Positions 42,740 through 49,471 of a stretch of 64,000 bases of DNA are shown piece after piece. Under the pieces are notes generated by a model. That model worked only from the letters and a program-made list of their open reading frames with translations, ran no database searches and was not told where the DNA came from. A program made the position numbers and the translations under genes. The stretch is from the NCBI GenBank assembly GCA_964609775.1, contig CAZSSJ010000001.1, positions 36,527 through 100,526 of the forward strand, written 5' to 3'. Source of the DNA: CAZNUP01 sp964609775. Its GTDB lineage: Bacteria > Patescibacteriota > Microgenomatia > JAMCZE01. Each line of letters starts with the position of its first letter. Within the stretch, counting starts at the first letter, position 1.

Positions 42740-45308
42740 ACCGGCAGAGATAGAGAAGAAGTGGCCCTCCTTCGCCAAGGCTTCGGACGGGCAAGCAGGA
42801 CGTTATAACCATCGGGAGATTGAGCATAAGTGGCAGGAGGTGTGGGAAAAAGAGAAACTATATCTAACTCCAAAACCTGATGCCGAGCATCCGAAGAGAT
42901 ACATTTTGGATATGTTTCCCTACCCGTCGGGGGCGGGACTTCATGTTGGGCATATGGAAGGCTACGTGGCCACGGATGTTATTGTCAGATACCTGCGGAT
43001 GAAGGGGCTTTCGGTTCTTCACCCGATGGGCTGGGACGCGTTTGGCCTGCCGGCCGAGAATTATGCGATTAAAGAAGGAATTGCCCCTGATAAGTCGACG
43101 CACGAGAATATCAAGAATTTTAAGTATCAGCTTCAACTTTTGGGACTGTCTTATGATTGGTCCAAAGAAATAGATACATCTAGCCCGAAGTATTACAAAT
43201 GGACACAGTGGTTGTTTACGCTGCTGTTTAAAAAGGGCTTAGCCTATAAAAAGAAAGCGCCGGCGAATTGGTGCCCCAAGGACGAAACGGTGCTGGCCAA
43301 CGAGCAGGTGGTTGATGGGAAATGCGAACGGTGCGGGACGGCGGTAGTGCAAAAGGAATTGGAGCAGTGGTTTTTTAAGATTACGGATTATGCGGATAAG
43401 CTGATTTCCGGTCTGGACAAAGTCGATTGGCCGGAATCGACCAAGACGCAGCAGGTTAACTGGATTGGGAAGAAAGAGGGCATCGAAATTACTTATGAGG
43501 TGGTAGGTGTTCCTGACGAAATTACTGTTTTTACGACTGCTCCGGTTAACTTTGGGATGACCTTTTTGGTTTTAGGACCAGAACACCATTTCGTCCAGAA
43601 AATTATTTCTGGTGAAATTAAGATTTCTTCTGAGACTCAAAAAGAAGTTAAGGATTATGTTGAGGCGGCGGGTAAAAAGACAGAACTGGAGAGGATCGCT
43701 GCGGGTAGGGAGAAGACAGGGGTGTTTACCACTTTATATGCAATTAACTCCATTAATGGTAAAAAAGTGCCGATTTATGTGACTGATTTTGTTTTAGGGC
43801 ATGTGGGTACTGGTGCGGTTCAAGGTTGCCCGGCGCATGATCTTAAAGACTTTCAGTTTGCAAAGAAGTTTAACTTGCCGATCGTTAGAGTTGTTGAGGG
43901 TCCCGATGGTGATGCTGGACCGGTAGAGAGAGAAGATCAGATTATTGAAAAGGGAATGCGGGGTACATTTATTAATTCAGAGTTTTTGAACGGCTTGAGT
44001 TTTGAGGGAGGACTGCAAAAGACGATGGACTATTTTGTTGAAAAAGGCGTTGGTAGGAGGGTGGTGACCTATCACATTCGGGATTGGCTGATTTCGAGGC
44101 AGAGATATTGGGGGTGCCCGATCCCGATGGTGTTTTGCGAAAAAGACAGCTGGCAGCCTGTTCCTGATTCAGAACTACCTATTTTGTTACCAACTGATAT
44201 AGATTTTCGACCGACCGGGGAATCACCGATTGCCAGATCAGGGTCTTTCCAAAAAGGGGTAAGGTGCCCGGTTTGCGGGGAGGCAGCCAAGCGGGAGGTA
44301 GACACCATGGACACTTACGTCGACTCCTCATGGTATTTTTACCGCTTTGTAGATCCGGATAATAACAAAAAATTCGCTTCGAAGAAGGCTCTCGAAACAT
44401 GGATGCCGGTGGACATTTATGTTGGCGGCGGGCATGTGGTCCAGCACCTGCTGTTTGCCCGATTCTTCCACAAAGTTCTCGTCGATGCAGGATATATTAA
44501 GGGTGATGGCGCTGGTGAGCCTTTCCTAAAGCTTAGAGCGCCGGGATGGATTTTGGGCCCGGACTCTCGCAAGATGAGCAAGCGCTGGGCGAACGTTATC
44601 ACTCCGGAGGAAGTGGTTGCCAAACATGGAGCGGACACGATGCGGATGTATGAGATGTTTATGGCGCCGTTTGAAGTCGATAAACCGTGGAATGTCAACT
44701 CGGTGGCTGGGGTGCAGCGCTTTTTGAGCCGAATTTACGGTTTGTTTGAAAGATCTTATCAGTTGAAGGACGCAGTTGCTGGCGAAGCAATGGCTCGTGA
44801 GATTAATAAATTGGTTTTTAAGGTCGGCAAAGATATTGAGGGTTTCAAGTTCAATACGGCAGTGGCTGCCATGATGGAGTTTGTGAATCAGGTACAGGCA
44901 GGATTGAAGACGAAGGAGCAGGGTGAAGGAAGCTACACCTGGAGAGTGGTTTGGGAGAAGTTTCTGACCGTTTTGGCGCCGTTTGCGCCGCATTTGGCGG
45001 AGGAGCTGTGGTCCCACTTCGCCAAGGCTTCGCGGGACAAGCATGGATATGTTTCTGTCCATCAGCAGTCGTGGCCGGAGGTTGATGAGAAATATCTGGG
45101 CCAGGAAAGCAGGACGATCGTGGTGTCGATTAATGGCAAGGCGAGAGCGACATTGAAAATGAGCAATGGGCAATCCTCAATGAGCAATAGCCAGGAGGAG
45201 GTTGAGAAGTTGGCGAGAGGAGATCAGAATGTGGCGAAGTGGCTGGAAGGGAAAGAGGTTAAGAAAGTGGTCTACGTACCAGGCAAGATTGTCAACTTCG
45301 TCGTTTAA
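42723..45308 (+). CDS. leuS: Leucyl-tRNA synthetase
   Basis: ATG 42723 is preceded by AAGGAGG at ideal spacing. The 861-aa class I enzyme has the HIGH motif (GLHVGHMEGY), a zinc-binding pair (NWCPKD...CERCG), the editing domain, and KMSKR (SRKMSKRWANV). The N-terminus is odd: YEPAEIEKKW, then the repeat-derived PSFAKASDGQAGR, then the expected YNHREIEHKWQEVW. A second repeat-derived insert (FAKASRDK) lies near the C-terminus. Both keep the frame, so the enzyme should be active. Translation is coupled to the upstream gene. Confidence 0.96.
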   Translation: MDRKYEPAEIEKKWPSFAKASDGQAGRYNHREIEHKWQEVWEKEKLYLTPKPDAEHPKRYILDMFPYPSGAGLHVGHMEGYVATDVIVRYLRMKGLSVLHPMGWDAFGLPAENYAIKEGIAPDKSTHENIKNFKYQLQLLGLSYDWSKEIDTSSPKYYKWTQWLFTLLFKKGLAYKKKAPANWCPKDETVLANEQVVDGKCERCGTAVVQKELEQWFFKITDYADKLISGLDKVDWPESTKTQQVNWIGKKEGIEITYEVVGVPDEITVFTTAPVNFGMTFLVLGPEHHFVQKIISGEIKISSETQKEVKDYVEAAGKKTELERIAAGREKTGVFTTLYAINSINGKKVPIYVTDFVLGHVGTGAVQGCPAHDLKDFQFAKKFNLPIVRVVEGPDGDAGPVEREDQIIEKGMRGTFINSEFLNGLSFEGGLQKTMDYFVEKGVGRRVVTYHIRDWLISRQRYWGCPIPMVFCEKDSWQPVPDSELPILLPTDIDFRPTGESPIARSGSFQKGVRCPVCGEAAKREVDTMDTYVDSSWYFYRFVDPDNNKKFASKKALETWMPVDIYVGGGHVVQHLLFARFFHKVLVDAGYIKGDGAGEPFLKLRAPGWILGPDSRKMSKRWANVITPEEVVAKHGADTMRMYEMFMAPFEVDKPWNVNSVAGVQRFLSRIYGLFERSYQLKDAVAGEAMAREINKLVFKVGKDIEGFKFNTAVAAMMEFVNQVQAGLKTKEQGEGSYTWRVVWEKFLTVLAPFAPHLAEELWSHFAKASRDKHGYVSVHQQSWPEVDEKYLGQESRTIVVSINGKARATLKMSNGQSSMSNSQEEVEKLARGDQNVAKWLEGKEVKKVVYVPGKIVNFVV
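42766..42800 (+). repeat. Palindromic repeat inserted in leuS, copy 1
   Basis: CCTTCGCCAAGGCTTCGGAC and the following GGGCAAGCAGG encode PSFAKASDGQAG in frame between two near-duplicate N-terminal segments. CCTTCGCC/AAGG forms a small palindrome. Confidence 0.75.
45013..45042 (+). repeat. Palindromic repeat inserted in leuS, copy 2
   Basis: ACTTCGCCAAGGCTTCGCGG matches copy 1 at 18 of 20 bases and encodes HFAKASRDK just before the C-terminal domain. Confidence 0.75.
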
Positions 45309-45357
45309 CCGTTTTTATCTGTGTAAAATGAATTCAGAAGATAATGAGTTAAGATCT

Positions 45358-45675
45358 TTATCCCTTAGGTTTTATTTTGGGCTTCAGATTTGTATCTAAG
45401 TTGAGCTTTGAGAGAATTTCGTTTATGCCTTCGTCTCCTGGATGAAAATGTTTCCAACCATCATCTCGAGTGTATCCTCTCTCAGACCCGGTTCCGCGGC
45501 TTGCGAGTCTGATATAGAATACCGTTTCACTGTTGTCGTATAAAGTTAAACTGCCAGACCAGATTCCATCGCCACCGGCAAAAGCACGACTAGGATCAAG
45601 AGCAATCATATCTGCGTGGTTTAAAGAAACAGTTCTCACGATAGTTGGACGATCTTTTTGGTCTGGATCTTTCAT
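45358..45675 (-). CDS. Small hypothetical protein, GA-tract-leader gene 8
   Basis: This 105-aa protein (MKDPDQKDRPTIVRTVSLNHADMIALD...) has no recognised domain. It lies outside the main island but in the same setting: tail-to-tail with a + strand gene and divergent from a toxin-antitoxin module (RelBE). Its leader has the shortest GA tract (11 nt). Confidence 0.6.
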   Translation of the reverse strand: MKDPDQKDRPTIVRTVSLNHADMIALDPSRAFAGGDGIWSGSLTLYDNSETVFYIRLASRGTGSERGYTRDDGWKHFHPGDEGINEILSKLNLDTNLKPKIKPKG

Positions 45676-45751
45676 TTCGCCTATTCTCTCTCTCTGCTTC
45701 TTTTGTCAAGCCCAGCTTGACAAAACTAGCCCTGGCGTTATTTGTCAAGTC
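45676..45751 (-). promoter_or_regulatory. Shared GA-tract leader, copy 8, with inverted repeat
   Basis: TTGACAAAAGAAGC, an 11-nt GA tract, ATAGGCGA and the ATG. GTCAAGC-CCA-GCTTGAC (45705-45721) is a perfect inverted repeat over the TTGACA box. The next 30 nt nearly equal those of copy 1, 20 kb away. Confidence 0.7.
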
Positions 45752-45799
45752 CGGGCGGGCTGGAGATGGAGTGGCTGGAGATGGAGAGTAAATGCAATA

Positions 45800-45834
45800 T
45801 TGACAAAGCGTACGGTTTGACGTACGATTGTGGT
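45800..45834 (+). promoter_or_regulatory. RelBE promoter with two CGTACG boxes
   Basis: TTGACA (45800), 17 nt, TACGAT (45823), ATG 6 nt later. CGTACG occurs at 45809 and 45821, on one face of the helix (12 bp apart), inside the promoter: a likely operator for the antitoxin. Confidence 0.6.
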
Positions 45835-46119
45835 ATGAATACGACGACTTTACCCCAAAATTTGACCGTGAGTCAGGCTCGTGCGAATCTTTATGATTTG
45901 ATTGAAGAAGTGGGTTCGAAGTTGCGTCGATTTGTCATTTCTCACAAGGGAAGGCCGACGGCGGTGGTGATGCCTGTGGAGGATTTGGAAAGTTGGGACG
46001 AAACGTTGGAGATTATGGCGAACAAGAAGTTGATGAGGTCTATTAAAAAGGCTCAAAGGGAATATGGGCGCGGTGAGGCAATTAGTTTTGAGGAAGTCAA
46101 GAAAAAATTGGGTATATGA
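45835..46119 (+). CDS. RelB/Phd-type antitoxin
   Basis: The 94-aa protein from ATG 45835 (MNTTTLPQNLTVSQARANLYDLIEEV) has the Phd/YefM fold (FVISHKGRPTAVVMPVEDLES) followed by a charged toxin-binding tail. It overlaps the RelE-type gene by 4 nt (ATGA). Confidence 0.82.
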   Translation: MNTTTLPQNLTVSQARANLYDLIEEVGSKLRRFVISHKGRPTAVVMPVEDLESWDETLEIMANKKLMRSIKKAQREYGRGEAISFEEVKKKLGI

Positions 46120-46367
46120 GACTTCAGTTTTCAAAAGATGCCCTAAAACAACTGGAAAAGATATCCCGAAACGAGGCTAAAAAGATTACCAGGAAACTGG
46201 AACAACTCGAAACTGAGCCCCTCGTTGGCAAGAAACTGGCTGGGGAGCTAGCCGATCAGTTTTCACTGCGAGCCTGGCCTTACAGAATCATTTATCAGGT
46301 TTATCCGAAAGCACAGACTGTGTTGATAATACACATTGAGCATCGGCAGGGAGTTTACAAAAATTGA
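46116..46367 (+). CDS. RelE/ParE-type toxin
   Basis: This 83-aa protein (MRLQFSKDALKQLEKISRNEAKKITRKL) has the RelE fold with basic active-site residues (SLRAWPYRIIYQV, IEHRQGVYK). Members cleave mRNA on the ribosome or poison gyrase; the C-terminal HRQGVY favours the RelE type. It is coupled to its antitoxin. Confidence 0.85.
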   Translation: MRLQFSKDALKQLEKISRNEAKKITRKLEQLETEPLVGKKLAGELADQFSLRAWPYRIIYQVYPKAQTVLIIHIEHRQGVYKN

Positions 46368-46428
46368 GCTGTTTTGCGATCTTGTGAGGGGGTTGATTTT
46401 CTTACATCGGGGTGTTACTTCTAATTTG

Positions 46429-47127
46429 GTGACTAATCCACAAGATGTTCACAAGTCCGGGGATGCGGGAAATGTTTCGCCCTTGCAATTTACGACGCAG
46501 TTGCCGCGGTTAATGCCGCTTGGAGTGGCGGCTCTGGGAATTTTGCTGATCGGCGTAGGGATTTTTTGGGAATACTTCAAAACGCATCAGAATCCATCAA
46601 GTAAAAATAGCAGTCAAAAGTTAGTTGTTGGGGAGGAAGGAATGGTGGCAAGTGTGGCGGGAGTGAAAAACCAAGTGAAAGGAAGAACAATCTTTGTTGA
46701 TGTCTCTGGGGCTGTGGAAAAACCTCAAGTTGTGGAAGTGCCATATGATTCCCGCGTAAAGGATGTGCTTATTGCCGCAGGTGGTTTGACCCCGAAAGCT
46801 GACCGAAATTATGTATCTAAGTCAATCAATTTAGCTCAGAAGGTTCAAGATGGCACGAAGATCTATGTTCCGGCTCAGGGCGAGATGGTCTCTGTTTCAG
46901 CGCCTCAAGTCTCAGGGAATTCAGGGCAATTAGGGATACAGGGAAATTTAATAAACATTAATGAAGCAAGTGAGTCAGAACTCGATTCATTGCCGGGAGT
47001 GGGGCCGGTGACGGCGCAGAAGATAATTTCAGGCAGGCCCTATCAGGAGGTGTCGGAACTGGTGAGTAAGAAGATTGTTAATCAGTCGGTTTTTGACAAA
47101 ATCAGGGATAAGGTCGCAGCCTATTAG
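46429..47127 (+). CDS. comEA: ComEA-like DNA-binding protein (SLBB + helix-hairpin-helix)
   Basis: The start is uncertain (GTG 46429, or other codons from 46336). A membrane anchor (GVAALGILLIGVGIFW) is followed by an SLBB domain (IFVDVSGAVEKPQVVEVPYDSRVKDVL) and the C-terminal helix-hairpin-helix (INEASESELDSLPGVGPVTAQKII). ComEA binds incoming DNA at the outer face of the membrane. It lies 5 nt before comEC. A stretch at 46914-46955 is repeat-derived (SGNSGQLGIQGN). Confidence 0.88.
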   Translation: MTNPQDVHKSGDAGNVSPLQFTTQLPRLMPLGVAALGILLIGVGIFWEYFKTHQNPSSKNSSQKLVVGEEGMVASVAGVKNQVKGRTIFVDVSGAVEKPQVVEVPYDSRVKDVLIAAGGLTPKADRNYVSKSINLAQKVQDGTKIYVPAQGEMVSVSAPQVSGNSGQLGIQGNLININEASESELDSLPGVGPVTAQKIISGRPYQEVSELVSKKIVNQSVFDKIRDKVAAY

Positions 47128-47132
47128 CTTTC

Positions 47133-48368
47133 ATGAATATTAAGAAGACTTGGATAGGACTTCTTCTCGTTCTCGGGCTGCGGTTTGGCCAGTATTATTA
47201 TCAGCTGCCGGAAAGGGTCGGCGGGGAAGTAGTGACGATCCGAGGAGTGTTAGGAAGTGAGCCGGCCCAGGCGAATGGGCGGCAAACCTTGAGCCTGGAT
47301 GGGCTGTATGTTTCCGTGCGGACGCCGCCGGAATTTCATTATGGTGACGAGGTGATGGTCGAAGGCAAACTGTTGTGTTACGATACCTTCAGATGTATTA
47401 GAGGACGGATTGAGCGAGCAAGAGTGAGTTTAGTGGCACAAGATCAAGGCGGGCTTTTGGGGAGGTGGGGCTACCTGGCGAGGATGAAGTTTCAGGACGT
47501 CTACTTTGGCTCTTTGAAAAGAGAAGAAGCCAATCTTTTATCCGGGGTCCTTGTGGGGAGCATCGGTTTAGACAGGACCTTTAAAGAGAAGCTGGCGAAT
47601 GTGGGTTTGACTCACGTCGTGGCGGCCTCAGGAATGAATTTGACATTGTTTGTAGGGTTTTTGATCGGTTTTTTCAAGTATTTTCACTGGAGTAGACCTT
47701 TGTCGGCGGTATTTTCGATCGGAGCTGTTGTCTTGTATGCGATAATTGCCGGATTTGCTCCGGCGATTGTCCGAGCCGGACTGATGGTGGGAGGGGTTTT
47801 GATCGGGTTGAGTCTGGGGAGAAAAGGAGGGGGTTGGTGGGGGTTGGTAATGGCTGGGTATTTAATGCTATGGGTTGATCCGAGACTAATAGTCGACTTC
47901 AGTTTTTTGTTGTCCTTTGCCTCAATGATGGGCCAGATTGTTCTTAGCACTTGGAAGATTCATTTGCCAAATGTTTTTAAGTGGCTGGCTGAGAATATTT
48001 TGCAAAGTGTTATGGCGATTGTGTTCACTCTGCCGATAATCATCATCGGGTTTGCCCGATTTTCACTCATTTCCATGATTTCGAACCTCCTGGTTTTGTG
48101 GACAATTGAACCACTGATGATTCTGGGGGGTCTGGCTGGAATCGTTGGTCTGGTTTTGCCGGAACTTGCTAAACTCATTTTAATTCCCGCAGGAGTTCTT
48201 CTTGATTACTTCCTTTCTGTCGTAAAAATTCTCGGAACGGGTGAAAATTTCCTTTTAAGGGTCTCCGGGTTCAACGGGCTTATGGCCGTCGGTTACTATT
48301 TAATCCTTGCTGGTGTGTATTACTACTTAATGTACTATAAAACCCCAAAGCATACCAATAAGGTGTAA
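47133..48368 (+). CDS. comEC: ComEC/Rec2 DNA-uptake channel (short form)
   Basis: This 411-aa membrane protein has an N-terminal OB-like domain and a competence domain with VVAASGMNLTLFVGF and many membrane helices. The C-terminal metallo-beta-lactamase domain of full-length ComEC is absent. With ComEA it would carry single-stranded DNA into the cell; DNA uptake is widespread in candidate-phyla bacteria. Confidence 0.92.
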   Translation: MNIKKTWIGLLLVLGLRFGQYYYQLPERVGGEVVTIRGVLGSEPAQANGRQTLSLDGLYVSVRTPPEFHYGDEVMVEGKLLCYDTFRCIRGRIERARVSLVAQDQGGLLGRWGYLARMKFQDVYFGSLKREEANLLSGVLVGSIGLDRTFKEKLANVGLTHVVAASGMNLTLFVGFLIGFFKYFHWSRPLSAVFSIGAVVLYAIIAGFAPAIVRAGLMVGGVLIGLSLGRKGGGWWGLVMAGYLMLWVDPRLIVDFSFLLSFASMMGQIVLSTWKIHLPNVFKWLAENILQSVMAIVFTLPIIIIGFARFSLISMISNLLVLWTIEPLMILGGLAGIVGLVLPELAKLILIPAGVLLDYFLSVVKILGTGENFLLRVSGFNGLMAVGYYLILAGVYYYLMYYKTPKHTNKV

Positions 48369-48628
48369 TGTTCTATCCTTGGCGTCGGAACAGGAGTCTG
48401 GCGCTGCCGAGAGAAATCCCCGGCACTTGGGCAGGAAGTCATGTAAAAAGGCACTGCTGGTCAGGTTGGATTAGAGAGAAAGGAGTTATATAATCGAAAC
48501 GATGAACAAAGTTCAAGTTTAAGGCCAGCTCGTCGAGCCGCATGATTAAAGTTGCGAAGTAGTGTGTTACACTTATAGATGATGAATCGATTGATCGTCG
48601 GTTTCTGTATCACTAGCATTTGAAAAGT
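48369..48628. other. Intergenic region before the TrpR-like regulator
   Basis: There is no convincing gene; only a 6-codon frame (MNKVQV, 48502) is seen. Near the right end are TTGCGA, 16 nt and TATAGA (promoter), followed at once by the operator-like sequence at 48580. Confidence 0.45.
48580..48597. promoter_or_regulatory. Operator-like site, regulator's own copy
   Basis: TGATGAATCGATTGATCG differs in a few bases from the perfect palindrome at 49111. It lies just downstream of the -10 box of the TrpR-like gene. Confidence 0.6.
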
Positions 48629-49084
48629 ATGCCCCAGGTTAGCAGAAGGTTGATTTCGAATTTATTACAGCAAAAGATGAATCAGGTTTTGTGGAACGGC
48701 CTGACGAAACTTGACAGCAAGGATTTTGTAGCTGAGTTTTTGAATGACATTTTGACTTCGACTGAAAGGGTCATGATGACTAAGAGGCTGGCAATGGCGG
48801 TGCTTTTGCTTCGAGGTTGGGACCAGGAGGCGATTAGCTCATATCTTAAAGTTTCAACCTCGACGGTGAGGGGAGTCAAGAAGGTTTTGAAACACGGTGG
48901 TGATGGTTACCGGAAGATTGTAGCCAGAATTGAGAGAGATAAGGAGTGGGAGAAGATAAAATTGGACCTTGGTCAGGCACTGGAGGAAATCGTTGCCGGA
49001 AGGGTTGGGGCTAATTGGAAAACGAGTAAATCAGCAGTGGCTCGCAAGTATCGGGAACTGAGGGAAAAGAAGAAAGTTTTGTAG
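48629..49084 (+). CDS. TrpR/YerC-family DNA-binding regulator
   Basis: ATG 48629 is preferred over TTG 48620. The 151-aa protein has the TrpR-like helical core (FLNDILTSTERVMMTKRLAMAVLLLRGWDQEAISSYLKVSTSTVRGVKKVL), with the helix-turn-helix at EAISSYLKVSTSTVRGV. The C-terminal part is basic. Ligand is unknown. A palindrome sits in its own promoter and a perfect version precedes the next gene, so it probably regulates itself and the cupin-like gene. Confidence 0.85.
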   Translation: MPQVSRRLISNLLQQKMNQVLWNGLTKLDSKDFVAEFLNDILTSTERVMMTKRLAMAVLLLRGWDQEAISSYLKVSTSTVRGVKKVLKHGGDGYRKIVARIERDKEWEKIKLDLGQALEEIVAGRVGANWKTSKSAVARKYRELREKKKVL

Positions 49085-49110
49085 GTGATTCTTTTTGATC
49101 TACATAACGC

Positions 49111-49128
49111 TGATGAATCGATTCATCA
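49111..49128. promoter_or_regulatory. Perfect 18-bp palindrome before the cupin-like gene
   Basis: TGATGAATCGATTCATCA is its own reverse complement. It lies 7 nt before ATG 49136 and shares 15 of 18 positions with the site at 48580. Confidence 0.7.
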
Positions 49129-49135
49129 TTCATTA

Positions 49136-49471
49136 ATGTATCAGATTACATCTGTGAAGCAAGTAAAAAGATCGGAAGCTAAGGTGAGTAAAGTTACTGA
49201 TGCTTGTTTTGCCGTTGAGTATCCGTTGATGGATAAGCCAATCCATGGGGCGGTAATTGAGATTTCGGGACGATATCCTGACATTGGATTCAGCCGGAAT
49301 GAGGTGTGTATTGAGCTGGCTTACGTCATTTCCGGTAGGGGAAAACTGGGTTGACGTGGCGGGGCAATTGAGTTTAACGCGGGAGACCAACTGGTGATTG
49401 AGCCGGGGGAGGACTTTAAAGAACCCGTCGATCGAAATATTTTTGTGATGATTATATGGCAGAAATGGTAA
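49136..49471 (+). pseudogene. Cupin-like protein with an in-frame TGA
   Basis: From ATG 49136 (MYQITSVKQVKRSEAK) the frame runs through ELAYVISGRGKLG to TGA at 49352-49354 and continues coherently: RGGAIEFNAGDQLVIEPGEDFKEP, ending at TAA 49471. AGDQLVIEPG fits the second cupin motif, so both halves belong together. The end overlaps the argS start by 16 nt. No selenocysteine element is evident and TGA is an ordinary stop elsewhere here, so a nonsense mutation is most likely. A TrpR-like operator precedes it. Confidence 0.75.

Noticed and set aside
49352..49354. Selenocysteine at the TGA of the cupin-like gene
   Set aside because: No hairpin with the typical apical loop follows at the right distance, and no selenocysteine genes are in the window.
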